Shown one piece after another: positions 25,490-34,033 of a stretch of DNA of 64,000 nt. The notes under the pieces are model-generated. The model did no database searches. It was not told the origin of the DNA and worked only from the letters and a program-made list of their open reading frames with translations. The stretch spans positions 1 to 64,000 of the forward strand of contig NZ_PVNL01000192.1 in the NCBI RefSeq assembly GCF_002994635.1. Reading direction: 5' to 3'. Each line of letters starts with the position of its first letter. Position 1 is the first letter of the stretch. The DNA is from Enhygromyxa salina. GTDB taxonomy: Bacteria; Myxococcota_A; Polyangia; Nannocystales; Nannocystaceae. Position numbers and translations under genes: made by a program.

Positions 25490-25738
25490 CTATCGGCGTG
25501 AGAGGGAGTTGGGCGTCGACTGCTGAATCGCACGTAGCTCCTCGCCAGGGCCCAGCTGCGGGGCGCGCGGGATCACGATCGCGCCGACGAGATACGCGAG
25601 CAACCCTGGACCCGTGAAGAACAGCAGCACGAACGCGAGGCGGACCAGCGTGGGGTCCCAGCCCATGCGCTCGGCGATGCCGCCGCAGACACCCAGGATC
25701 ATTCGCTCATTGTTGGATCGGTACAGTTTTTGGGTCAT
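25490..25738 (-). CDS. PspC-domain membrane protein
   Basis: 82 residues from the ATG at 25738. The first about 60 residues are a complete PspC domain: KLYRSNNERMILGVCGGIAE, then WDPTLVRLAFVLLFFTGPG and YLVGAIVIPRAP, with one or two TM helices. In the phage-shock response PspC is an inner-membrane partner that activates Psp signalling on envelope stress; stand-alone copies are common in other phyla. No pspA or pspB neighbour is present, so the exact role is open. The short C-terminal tail is unstructured. Confidence 0.9.
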   Translation of the reverse strand: MTQKLYRSNNERMILGVCGGIAERMGWDPTLVRLAFVLLFFTGPGLLAYLVGAIVIPRAPQLGPGEELRAIQQSTPNSLSRR

Positions 25739-25852
25739 TGCTGCTCTCGCTGGCCCCGCGTTGGGGTCGGGCCGGCGCCAGCGTGGGTTCATTTTCGGCG
25801 ATGTCCAGGCCCCCGAGCCGTGCGCCATCACGCCCGGTAGACTCGCGCCCGG

Positions 25853-27985
25853 ATGTCTCTCGTCACGCGCCCCGTTCTCGCCTCGGCACCGTTGCTCCTC
25901 ACGCTCGCGCTCGGGCTCGCCGCCTGCCGCACCACGTCGAGCAAGCTGCCGCTCGAGCAGCTGCGAGACGAGGAACAGGCGGCCGAGAACCAGGGCGAGG
26001 CGAGGGAGCGGGTCGAGCCGCTGCCGGTCGAGGCGCCGACCGATCTGCTGCCCGCCGAGGTCTCGCTGCTCGCGGAGGCGATCGATCCCGAGGCGATCTT
26101 GGGCCTGCTGGCGCCGCTCGACGAGTTCGCGCAGTTCCACACCATGCGCGGGGAGCTGCGCTCGCAGATCGGCGTGGATCTGCTCGACGGGGCCCAGTGG
26201 CAGCAGGTCGGGCTCGACGTCCACGGCCCGATCGGTGTCGGTCTGCTCGATGTCGAGGCCCGGGGCTTCATTGGCTACGCGAGCCTCTCGGATCAGCCCG
26301 CGTTCGAGCGCTTCATCGAGCGCCTGGCGGACCTGAGCGGACAGCGTGACAACCTGGCTTCGGCCGAGGTCGGCCTCGCGCACGTGTACCGGTTTGGTGA
26401 CGCGCTGAGCCTGGTGCTGCGCGAGGGCGTCGCGTGCGTGGTGTTGATCGAGCGTCCCGAGCGGGCCCCGCGGGACTACGCGGCGACGATCGCAACCATT
26501 GATCCACGCGAGGCGCTGAGCCGGACCGAGTCGTTCTCGTGGGCCCGGGAGCAGCTCGCGTCGGCCGATGACGGGCTGATCTTCGTGAATCCAGGCGAGC
26601 TGCGCGAGCAGATCCAGCGCGAGACCCACGACGAACGCAGCGACTGGGGAGTCCGCTACGCGCAAGAAGAGCTCGACCGGGCCCGCGCGTCGGGGCAGTC
26701 GGCGGCGACACTGCGCGAGCTCGAGCAGCGCGTCGAGGAGGAGCGACGCTGGGAGCAGGAGCGGGCGGCCCGGGAGGTCCACGAGCGCGAGCTGACTCGC
26801 AGCTTGTTCGGGCCGATCGGCGCCGCCGTGTTCGCCGCCGAGCTGCGCGCTGACGGGATCGACGGCCACGGGCGGGTGCTGATCCCGGGGGCGAGTCTGC
26901 TGGGCGATCTGTTCGCGCCGGCCGACGCGGAGTCGCCCTTGCTCCGCGCGCTCGATGAGCCGCCGCTGATGGCGATCGATGGGCGCGCCAACATGCAGGT
27001 GCTCGTGGAGTTGGTCTCGCTGCTCGCCAAGGCCGACGGGGAGGAACTGGCGTCGATCAACGCCAAGATACGATCGGAGCTCGGCGTCGACGTGCTCGGC
27101 GAGCTGATCCCGGCGCTGACCGGCGCGGGCGGCCTGATACTGACCCAGGCCAGGCAGCCCGATCCGAAGCGGCTCTCGGAGGTCCCCAACAGCCTTGGAC
27201 TCGCGGCCTACGTGCAGCTGGCCAAGCCCGACGTGATGCGACGGGTGCTCGATGCCGCGAGCGCCTCGGGGGTGATGGGCGGACTGCTGACTCGAGCCAA
27301 GCGCGGCGACGCGTGGATCGTGAGCCCGCCCGAGTGGCGCGAGGTGCAGCTGTCGATCGTCGGTGATCGGCTGATCGTCAGCACCGACACCAAGCTCGCC
27401 GCCCGGATCCGAGACGCCCGGCCCGGGGCCCAGGCCGAGCAGCTCGCGGATCCGAACCACCCGCTTCGGGGGCCCTCGCCGACCCCGTCGCTGCGGATGT
27501 ATCAGCGCTGGACATGGCTGGCGCTGATCGAGGCGCACGAGCCGTGGGAGCAGGACGCCGACTCGATGCTGTACGAGCTCGACGCCCACGCCACGCTCAG
27601 CCCCGAGCAGGCCGCCCAGGTCCCCAGGTCGCGCGACTTCAAGCGCAAGCACAAGGAGCTGGGCAAAGTGGTCGACGAGCTCAACGCGTACCAGCGTCGG
27701 CAGGCGACGCAGGAGTTCGAGCGCGCCCTCGGGTTCATGGCCGATCTCGGTGACGCCGGCCTGCAGATCGACCGGCTCAGCGACGGGCTGGACGTTCACG
27801 CGCAGTGGCGGATGGCCTCGACCTCATCCCCGCTGGCGGTCCCGCTGCGGTGGTTCATGATGGGCGACGACATGGGGCGCGACTGGGCCGAGTATGAGGA
27901 CATCCAGTCGCGCATCTCGGTGCTGCGCGAGGAGCTGGTTCAGATCCGCCAGGCCGATCTCGACGCCGCCGCGGCCAAGCTTTGA
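25853..27985 (+). CDS. Large lipoprotein of unknown function
   Basis: 710 residues. The signal MSLVTRPVLASAPLLLTLAL ends in GLAAC, placing the lipidated Cys at about 25. The body alternates helical and strand segments with two similar halves around RSQIGVDLLDGAQWQQVGLD and RSELGVDVLGELIPALTGAG. A highly charged helix lies at about 265-310 (ELDRARASGQSAATLRELEQ, then RVEEERRWEQERAAREV). The C-terminal part is again helical. The repeated D-L-L/V-L-x-x-L topology recalls DUF3352-like periplasmic proteins of myxobacteria, but I make no firm assignment. It converges with the Cys-rich lipoprotein 7 bases on. Confidence 0.7.
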   Translation: MSLVTRPVLASAPLLLTLALGLAACRTTSSKLPLEQLRDEEQAAENQGEARERVEPLPVEAPTDLLPAEVSLLAEAIDPEAILGLLAPLDEFAQFHTMRGELRSQIGVDLLDGAQWQQVGLDVHGPIGVGLLDVEARGFIGYASLSDQPAFERFIERLADLSGQRDNLASAEVGLAHVYRFGDALSLVLREGVACVVLIERPERAPRDYAATIATIDPREALSRTESFSWAREQLASADDGLIFVNPGELREQIQRETHDERSDWGVRYAQEELDRARASGQSAATLRELEQRVEEERRWEQERAAREVHERELTRSLFGPIGAAVFAAELRADGIDGHGRVLIPGASLLGDLFAPADAESPLLRALDEPPLMAIDGRANMQVLVELVSLLAKADGEELASINAKIRSELGVDVLGELIPALTGAGGLILTQARQPDPKRLSEVPNSLGLAAYVQLAKPDVMRRVLDAASASGVMGGLLTRAKRGDAWIVSPPEWREVQLSIVGDRLIVSTDTKLAARIRDARPGAQAEQLADPNHPLRGPSPTPSLRMYQRWTWLALIEAHEPWEQDADSMLYELDAHATLSPEQAAQVPRSRDFKRKHKELGKVVDELNAYQRRQATQEFERALGFMADLGDAGLQIDRLSDGLDVHAQWRMASTSSPLAVPLRWFMMGDDMGRDWAEYEDIQSRISVLREELVQIRQADLDAAAAKL

Positions 27986-27992
27986 TGCGGCG

Positions 27993-28754
27993 TCAGCTCG
28001 CCATGCAGGAGTCGAACACGTCCTGGCACGCCTGGATCTGCAGCTCGCCGTCCGCACACGCGATGCACAGCTGATGTTGGTCGAGGCACTCGTCGAGGTT
28101 GGGGTTCTCGTCGACCTGACACTCGTCGGCAAACCCGGCCGTGCACGAGTCGAACCCGCCCGCGCACAGCTCGACCTTCTCGGGGGTGTCGGCTAGCTCG
28201 GTGCAGTCGGCATAGTCGGCGAGGCAGGCCTCGAGCTCGTCGGCAGGGCAGCCGCCGCACTCGGGGCACTCGCCCGGGTCGATGCACTGATCGTAGAGCG
28301 CCTCGCAGGCTTCGACGTCCTGCAGGGTCTCGGCGCTGTCGATGCAGTTGCCAAATAGATCGATGCACACGCCTGGATCGTCGCCGGTCTCGCCCTCGTC
28401 CTCACCGCCGTCGTCGCTGCTGCCCTCGCTGCCCTCGTCACCCTCGTCGCCCTCGTCGCCCTCGTCGGCGCCCGTGTCCTCGGCTGCGTCGTCGTCCCAG
28501 CCGCCCTCGCACGACTCGTAGCAGTACTTGACGTCGTCCTCGCACCACTGCTCGTCCTGGTCGTTGTTGGCGTTGTCGAGGCACGCCTCGTACTCCTCGT
28601 CGCACCACTCGAACACGTCCTCGCCGTGCTCGTCCCACAACAGCCAGTGACAACCGCCGACGCTGACGAGGCCGCCTGCGAGCGCACCCGTGAGCGCGAG
28701 CTTGACCAGGGGGTTGCGAGACGGAGAGACGAAGTGGCGCTTGCGTGACGACAT
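27993..28754 (-). CDS. Cys-rich acidic lipoprotein
   Basis: 253 residues. Signal peptide with VSVGGC lipobox (Cys about 35) after a basic start MSSRKRHFVSPSRNP. Residues 45-85 and 125-250 hold regularly spaced Cys (WCDEEYEACLDNANND, CEALYDQCIDPGECPECGGC, VCIDLFGNCIDSAETLQDVE), separated by an Asp/Glu/Gly spacer (DEGDEGDEGDEGSEG). The C...C spacing repeats about every 20-30 residues, so the protein is probably built of small disulfide-bonded helical hairpins. Such lipoproteins are typical of Nannocystineae. Binding partner unknown. The Asp/Glu tract is encoded by short DNA repeats and may vary. Confidence 0.75.
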   Translation of the reverse strand: MSSRKRHFVSPSRNPLVKLALTGALAGGLVSVGGCHWLLWDEHGEDVFEWCDEEYEACLDNANNDQDEQWCEDDVKYCYESCEGGWDDDAAEDTGADEGDEGDEGDEGSEGSSDDGGEDEGETGDDPGVCIDLFGNCIDSAETLQDVEACEALYDQCIDPGECPECGGCPADELEACLADYADCTELADTPEKVELCAGGFDSCTAGFADECQVDENPNLDECLDQHQLCIACADGELQIQACQDVFDSCMAS

Positions 28755-29068
28755 CGCGTCATTCGATTACCATCCATTGCTGATGATTCAAATGTGAATT
28801 GGGTGAGCGGCCCGACTCGGGGATGGTTGGTGACTCGGACCACGCTCGCGCGCGCGGGCTCGACTTCGCGCGACCGCTCGATTGGGGTTCGGAGCGACCG
28901 ATGACCGACGTTGCCGGGAGGTTTCCGATCGAAAGACCGCGGCGGCGGGTCGACCCTGAGGTTTTGCTCCTGCTCGCGGCGCGCGTCGGAAAAAAACCGT
29001 GGCGAAGTGAGACGCTGCGTCGTGCAACTGCGCTTGCGTGGCGGCGATGGTGATGCGACAGCTCGCGC
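28755..29068. other. Intergenic region between Cys-rich lipoprotein and deoC
   Basis: About 310 bases between divergent genes. The first 50 bases next to the lipoprotein gene (28755-28800) are AT-rich and probably hold promoters, though none can be fixed. A plus-strand open frame from a GTG at 28799 to 29053 (84 codons) is possible, but its codon use is only weakly coding-like, so it is not called. Confidence 0.3.
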
Positions 29069-29737
29069 ATGCCCGATCTCCCGCGCGCCGCCGCCGAGCT
29101 CGCCCGCCTGATCGATCACACGCTGCTGGTGCCGAGCGCGACAGCGAGCGCGATCGATCAGCTCTGTGCCGAGGCCCGCACCCGTGAGCTGTTCTCGGTC
29201 TGCGTGAACCCGTGCTGGGTCACGCGGGCCAAGCGGCAGCTCGCCGGAAGCGAGGCGCGGGTGTGCACGGTCATCGGGTTTCCGCTGGGGGCGACCACGA
29301 CGGCGAGCAAGGCCGCCGAGGCGCGGGTGGCCGTCGAGCACGGCGCGGACGAGCTCGACATGGTCATGAACGTGGGGTGGTTCCTCGACGGGCGCCACGA
29401 CCAGGTCCGCGACGACATCGCGCGGGTGGTGGACGCGGCGCAGGGCCGGGTCGTGAAGGTCATCTTGGAGATCGCGCTGCTGGAGGCGGAGATGATCGCC
29501 GACGCGAGCGCGCTCGCGGTCGCGGGTGGAGCGAGCTTCGTGAAGACTTCTACCGGGTTCGGGCCGGGCGGCGCGACCGTGGAGGCGGTGGCGGTGATGC
29601 GGCGGGCTGTCGGTGAGACGATCGGCGTCAAGGCGTCTGGTGGGATCCGCGACGCCGCGACGGCCCGGGCCATGATCGAGGCCGGGGCCTCGCGGATCGG
29701 CGCGAGCGCCTCGCTGCGGATCCTCGACGAGTGGTAG
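29069..29737 (+). CDS. deoC: Deoxyribose-phosphate aldolase
   Basis: Cleaves 2-deoxyribose 5-phosphate to acetaldehyde and glyceraldehyde 3-phosphate in nucleoside salvage. 222 residues, normal length. ARLIDHTLLVPSATASAID opens the barrel. D97 (ADELDMVMNVGW), K159 in GGASFVKTSTGFGPGG (Schiff base) and K188 in IGVKASGGIRD match the catalytic triad Asp-Lys-Lys of the family. RIGASASLRILDEW ends the protein with the phosphate-binding Gly-Ala-Ser. No deoA/deoD/upp genes are adjacent. Confidence 0.95.
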   Translation: MPDLPRAAAELARLIDHTLLVPSATASAIDQLCAEARTRELFSVCVNPCWVTRAKRQLAGSEARVCTVIGFPLGATTTASKAAEARVAVEHGADELDMVMNVGWFLDGRHDQVRDDIARVVDAAQGRVVKVILEIALLEAEMIADASALAVAGGASFVKTSTGFGPGGATVEAVAVMRRAVGETIGVKASGGIRDAATARAMIEAGASRIGASASLRILDEW

Positions 29738-29775
29738 GCGGCGCGCGCCGATGGTTTGTGCGAGCATGACGGAGC

Positions 29776-30129
29776 GTGCCCGCGCGTCCGCCAGCAGCTC
29801 GTCACGATCAGCCGCCCCGCTGCAGCTCCGACCGTGAGCGCGCGCTGCTGAGGCGCATGTGCGAGCGGGCCGAGGTCGCGTTCACCGAGTGGGAGTGCGC
29901 GCGGCTGCTCACCGAGTTCAAGCGCAATTTATCGGAGGCGCAGTGGGTCTCGCTGCGCGATGACGTGCGGGTCGAGACCAACGAGGACGCGCTGCGCTCG
30001 CTGATCGTGTTCGGGTTCGAGAACCGCCGACTCAAGCGCCTGCGCCTGCGCGGGCGTGGCCGCGATCGCGTGTGGGCCGAGGCGGACCACAAGCGACGCA
30101 TGACCACGCTCATGCGCTCCGGCCGGTAG
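29776..30129 (+). CDS. Small basic hypothetical protein
   Basis: 117 residues from a GTG at 29776; a start at the ATG at 29857 would give 90. The C-terminal 85 residues look like a compact helical fold with basic end: RERALLRRMCERAEVAFTEW, ARLLTEFKRNLSEAQWVSL, then RRLKRLRLRGRGRDRVW. No signal or TM segment. There is no competing gene on the other strand. The family was not recognised. It may be regulated with deoC, which lies 38 bases upstream on the same strand. Confidence 0.5.
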   Translation: MPARPPAARHDQPPRCSSDRERALLRRMCERAEVAFTEWECARLLTEFKRNLSEAQWVSLRDDVRVETNEDALRSLIVFGFENRRLKRLRLRGRGRDRVWAEADHKRRMTTLMRSGR

Positions 30130-30140
30130 CGCGCCGAGAG

Positions 30141-31463
30141 CTACAGCTCGGCGTTTTCCAGCACGGCGGCGGCTCCGAGGCCGCCCGCGGCACACAGGCC
30201 CAGCAGCGCGAAGGCCTTGCCCGTGAGATGCAGCTCGTTGGCGACGGTCGTGACCATGCGGGCCCCGGTGGCGCCGAACGGGTGACCGAGGGCGACCGAG
30301 CCGCCGTGGACATTGAGGATCGCGGGGTCGACCTCGCCGACGGCCTTGTCGCGGCCGAGTCGGGCCTTGGCGAAGTTGTCGCTGGCGAGCATGGACAGCA
30401 CGCTGAGCACCTGGGCGGCGAAGGCCTCGTGCATGTCGACGAGGTCCATGTCGCTGAGCTCGTAGCCGGCCCGGGCCAGCGCCTGCGGCATCGCCAGCGC
30501 GGGGCCCATCAGCAGCTGATCGGCGGGATCGCAGCCGACGTAGGACCACGAGGCGAACCGAGCGAGCGGCGTGTAGCCGAGGGCCTTGGCCTTTTCTTCG
30601 CTCATGATCAGGACCGCGGACGCGCCGTCGGTCAGCGGGCTCGAGTTGCCGGCCGTGAGGCTGCCGTTCTTGTTGAACACCGGGCGCAGCTTGGCGAGCT
30701 TCTCTACGCTGGTGTCGCCGCGGACGATCGTGTCTTGGTGGACCCACTTGCCGCTCGGGGTCTCGACCGGCGCGACCTCGTCGCGGAACCGACCCGAGGC
30801 GATCGCCTCGGCCGCGCGGTGGTGGCTGCGGGCCGCGAACTCGTCTTGGGCCTGACGGCTGATCTCGTTGCGAACCGCCATCTTCTCGGCGCTCTCGCCC
30901 ATGAGCTCGCCGGTCGTGCGCTCGGCGATCTTGGGGATCCTGGGCAGGATCTCGGTGATCGGCATCAGCTGGCTGAGCACGCCGAGCATGTCGCGGGGCG
31001 TCGCCTTGCCCTTGTTGGGGCCCATCATCATCGGACCGAGGGCGCGCACGAGCTTCTGCGGGACCTTGAGCTCGGCGTTCGAGGTCGAGTCCGAGCCACC
31101 CGCGATGACCACGTCGGCCTCACCGCGCTCGATCGCTGCGACCGCGAGGGTGATCGCCTGCAGCCCGCTGGCGCACGCGCGCGTGCAGGTCATGGCCTCG
31201 ACCGAGGGCGGGAGGCCGAGATCCAGGGCGATCTCGCGGCCGACGTTGGGCGCGGCGCTGGGCAGGATCACGCCGCCCCACACGATCGAGTCGAGCTCGC
31301 GGCGGGGCAGCTCGGTCCGCTTGAGCAGGGCCGAGACGGCGGCGTCACCGAGCGCGATGGTGTCGAGCGGCAGGAACTCGGCGAACGCCTTGACGAAGGG
31401 AGTGCGGACGCCGGACACGATCACGGCGCGCTGTTTGGTTTGGTCTTGCTTGCTGACTGGCAT
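30141..31463 (-). CDS. fadI: Acetyl-CoA C-acyltransferase (thiolase, FadI-like)
   Basis: Last step of fatty acid beta-oxidation, releasing acetyl-CoA. 440 residues, in keeping with FadI. The acyl-accepting Cys is C97 in TCTRACASGLQAI. The C-terminal half carries MDLVDMHEAFAAQVLSVLSM, NVHGGSVALGHPFGATGAR with the catalytic His, and LLGLCAAGGLGAAAV with the second Cys. The MHEAF motif and overall length fit the FadI/trifunctional beta subunit branch better than acetoacetyl-CoA thiolase. It is the last gene of the minus-strand fatty-acid cluster, 98 bases after the reductase. The alpha-subunit function may be supplied by the separate MaoC and SDR enzymes. Confidence 0.9.
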   Translation of the reverse strand: MPVSKQDQTKQRAVIVSGVRTPFVKAFAEFLPLDTIALGDAAVSALLKRTELPRRELDSIVWGGVILPSAAPNVGREIALDLGLPPSVEAMTCTRACASGLQAITLAVAAIERGEADVVIAGGSDSTSNAELKVPQKLVRALGPMMMGPNKGKATPRDMLGVLSQLMPITEILPRIPKIAERTTGELMGESAEKMAVRNEISRQAQDEFAARSHHRAAEAIASGRFRDEVAPVETPSGKWVHQDTIVRGDTSVEKLAKLRPVFNKNGSLTAGNSSPLTDGASAVLIMSEEKAKALGYTPLARFASWSYVGCDPADQLLMGPALAMPQALARAGYELSDMDLVDMHEAFAAQVLSVLSMLASDNFAKARLGRDKAVGEVDPAILNVHGGSVALGHPFGATGARMVTTVANELHLTGKAFALLGLCAAGGLGAAAVLENAEL

Positions 31464-31561
31464 GGTGAGGTCGGTTCTGGGCGCGGGCCAGGTGGCTGAC
31501 CCGGTAGCGGACGGCGTGCGAGCGCTAGTTCGTGGTGGGAGCGTGCTGAGTCAGGACGGGA

Positions 31562-33028
31562 TCAGGACCCGACGAACGACTGCCCGCACACGCGCAGGAC
31601 GTTGCCGGTGAGCCCCTGGCTGGCGGGCGTCGCCAAGAAGGTGATCGCGTCGCCGATGTCGCGCGGCATCCCGCCCTGGCCGAGGCTGGACAGCCGCCGG
31701 CCGACCTCGCGGATCATCACGGGGATCGCCGCGGTCAGCCGGGTCTCGATGAAGCCCGGCGCGATCGCGTTGACGGTGACGCCGCGGCCCTCGAGCTCGT
31801 CGGCGAGCCGGCGGACGTAGCCGATCACGCCGGCCTTGGTCGCGGCGTAGTTGGTCTGGCCCAGGTTGCCAGCGATCCCGGCGATCGAGCTGAGCACGAT
31901 CACGCGGCCGTCGTCGAGCAGCGGGCCGTCGTCGCCGATCAGCGCGTCGTTGATCCGAACGATCGCCTGGAGGTTGATCGAGAACACCTGATCCCAGTGC
32001 TCGGGGGACATCCGGGCGAGGGTCTTGTCGCGGGTGATGCCGGCGTTGTGGACGACAATGTCGACGCCGCCGTGATCCTCGCGCAGGGTCTTGGCGATCA
32101 GCGCGGGCGCCTCCGGATCGCTCACGTCGGCGAGCAGCGGGGTGCCGCCGATCTCCAGGGCGACGGCGCTGAGCAGCTCGTCGTCGGCGGGGCGATCGAG
32201 GCAGACCACGTGGGCGCCCTCGTCGGCGAGCAGCTTGGCGGTGGCCTTGCCGATCCCGCGCGCGGCTCCGGTGACCAGCGCGACCTTGCCCTCGAGCGAG
32301 CGGACGAACGCTGGCTCGAACGCGGCGAGGCCCTCGTCGTCGAGGGCCCGGGCGCTGACATGAAGCGGCTGACCCGAAATGAACGCGCTGCGCTTGGACA
32401 GCAAGAACCGCAGCGGGCCGGGGATCAGGGCCTCCGCGGCCTCTTCGACGAATAACACGTTGACGGTCGTCCCGGTCTTGCCGAGCTCCTTGCCGAGCGA
32501 CCGGCAGAACCCTTCGATCGCAGCCTGGGCGCCCGCGACCTCGGGACTGCGGGCGGAGCCGGGCGGTCGCGCGAGCAGGACCACGCGCCCGCACTTTCGC
32601 AGGCTGCGGACCAGCGGGTGAAAGAACTCGTAGAGGCTGCGCAGGCCCGCGGTGTCGGTGATCTGCGTGGCGTCGAACACCATCGCGTCGAGCCTCAGCT
32701 TGTCGGGGAGCGCATCGAGCAGCAGTCCCCGCGGCGGACGGCCCCAGGCGTCGCCGTGGGCGAGGAAGGCCGGGGGAATGTGGGCGTCACCGACGACTAG
32801 CGGCGTGGCGCCGGCTTGGGTCAACGTCTTGGCGAGCACGTCGATCAGCGCCGACTCGCCGGGCCCCGCGTAGCCGCCTACGGCGATCTCGTAGTCGTGG
32901 AGCGGGCGCGCTTCCATTGGGCCCTTGGCCCGCGCGAGCGCCTGGGGGATCGGGAGGGGGAGGCCGAGGGTCTTGACCAGGCGACGGGCCTGGGGGTTCT
33001 TACCGAGTTGCAGCAGGATGTCGTTCAT
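31562..33028 (-). CDS. FabG4-type 3-oxoacyl reductase (two Rossmann regions)
   Basis: 488 residues, about twice a plain FabG. The N-terminal half (about 1-235) is a degenerate, flavodoxin-like Rossmann region ending in PLHVSARALDD. The C-terminal SDR has KVALVTGAARGIGKATAKLL (cofactor site), VHNAGITRDKTL (NAG), a VLSSIAGIAGNLGQTNYAA segment with the catalytic Ser, then Tyr and Lys (YAATK), and NAIAPGFIETRL. This layout is known from mycobacterial FabG4, an NADH-dependent 3-oxoacyl-CoA reductase. Its stop side neighbours the thiolase, and its start overlaps the MaoC gene by 4 bases, so it is co-translated in the cluster. Confidence 0.9.
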   Translation of the reverse strand: MNDILLQLGKNPQARRLVKTLGLPLPIPQALARAKGPMEARPLHDYEIAVGGYAGPGESALIDVLAKTLTQAGATPLVVGDAHIPPAFLAHGDAWGRPPRGLLLDALPDKLRLDAMVFDATQITDTAGLRSLYEFFHPLVRSLRKCGRVVLLARPPGSARSPEVAGAQAAIEGFCRSLGKELGKTGTTVNVLFVEEAAEALIPGPLRFLLSKRSAFISGQPLHVSARALDDEGLAAFEPAFVRSLEGKVALVTGAARGIGKATAKLLADEGAHVVCLDRPADDELLSAVALEIGGTPLLADVSDPEAPALIAKTLREDHGGVDIVVHNAGITRDKTLARMSPEHWDQVFSINLQAIVRINDALIGDDGPLLDDGRVIVLSSIAGIAGNLGQTNYAATKAGVIGYVRRLADELEGRGVTVNAIAPGFIETRLTAAIPVMIREVGRRLSSLGQGGMPRDIGDAITFLATPASQGLTGNVLRVCGQSFVGS

Positions 33029-33996
33029 GATCGTGTGCTCTGTGTTGCAGGCCTGGCACCGCGTACGGTGCCGGCGAGGTAAGGGGAGGCGCCGGGGGCC
33101 GCCGCGACCCAGATGCGATCCTGGGTCTGATCGCGCTCGGGCTCACCCGGTTCACCCGGCTCGTCGGCTTGCAGATACAGGCCGACCTTGGCGGGTAAGG
33201 TCAGGGGCTTGGTGAATTTCACGTCGACGCAGCGGATCGCCGTGGGCGAGCCGCCGTAGCGCGAGCGGACCAGCCGCTCCCAGGCCATCGCCATGCTGGC
33301 GAAGCCATGCAGGATCGTGTTGCGAAACCCAAACGCGCGGGCATAGGGCGGGAGCCAGTGGACCGGGTTGAAGTCACCAGTCAACATCGCAAAGGCCAAG
33401 CCGGCGTTGGGGGCGAGCTTCCAGCGGGCGAGCTCCTCGGCGTCGAGGGGGACCCGCTCGGGCTGCGGCTTGCTCTGACCCGAGCGCTTGGAGCCGCCGC
33501 CGAGCGGCACGATCGCATACATCGTCGCGACGATCGCCCGAGGGTTCGCGGCGGTTCCAGTCACGACCTGATGCTCGAGCACCGCGCGACGCTCGTTCTC
33601 GTCGATGCTGACCAGGCGGGCGCTGACCTCGAGCGGCTCGTCGTTGGCGAGCGTCCCGTTGACCTCGACGCGGCAGCCGCCGTTGAGCACCTTGAACAGC
33701 GGGTAGGGGATCTGCTCGAGGGTCTTCGCCGCCAGCGGAAAGCCCCACTGTGGCCACAGGTGGGGCGGCACGGTGTGCTTGTAGCTGCTGGGATCGCCCC
33801 CGCAAAACCGCACGTAGTCACGGATCAGCTCGCGCGGGCGCGGGCTGAGCGTTTGGTGCAGCTCGGGGCTGGGCAGCTCGGGCAGGCTCTCGGGGCCCGC
33901 ACCGGTGACGGACCGGCGCAGGGCAGTGAGTGCCGTGGCTCCGATCGACGCGATCACGGATCCCTGACTGCGGATATGCTTGGTCGGTAGCGGCAT
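33025..33996 (-). CDS. MaoC-like enoyl-CoA hydratase
   Basis: 323 residues made of two hot-dog halves. The second half contains the hydratase-2 motif LTGDFNPVHWLPPYARAFGF followed by RNTILHGFASMAMAWE, with Asp, Asn and His positioned as in MaoC/R-specific hydratases. The first half (RELIRDYVRFCGGDPSSYKH, PLFKVLNGGCRVEVNGTLAN) is the non-catalytic partner domain. It would hydrate trans-2-enoyl-CoA to 3-hydroxyacyl-CoA between the dehydrogenase and the reductase of the same operon. Its stop overlaps the reductase start by 4 bases (ATGA), so the pair is translationally coupled. Confidence 0.88.
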   Translation of the reverse strand: MPLPTKHIRSQGSVIASIGATALTALRRSVTGAGPESLPELPSPELHQTLSPRPRELIRDYVRFCGGDPSSYKHTVPPHLWPQWGFPLAAKTLEQIPYPLFKVLNGGCRVEVNGTLANDEPLEVSARLVSIDENERRAVLEHQVVTGTAANPRAIVATMYAIVPLGGGSKRSGQSKPQPERVPLDAEELARWKLAPNAGLAFAMLTGDFNPVHWLPPYARAFGFRNTILHGFASMAMAWERLVRSRYGGSPTAIRCVDVKFTKPLTLPAKVGLYLQADEPGEPGEPERDQTQDRIWVAAAPGASPYLAGTVRGARPATQSTRS

Positions 33997-34033
33997 GTCG
34001 ATTGGTCCTGCTGGGTCGGCTCTTTGGTTTGGA

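Noticed and set aside
28799..29053. Small plus-strand gene of 84 codons before deoC
   Set aside because: Codon use is only weakly coding-like and the product has no recognisable features.
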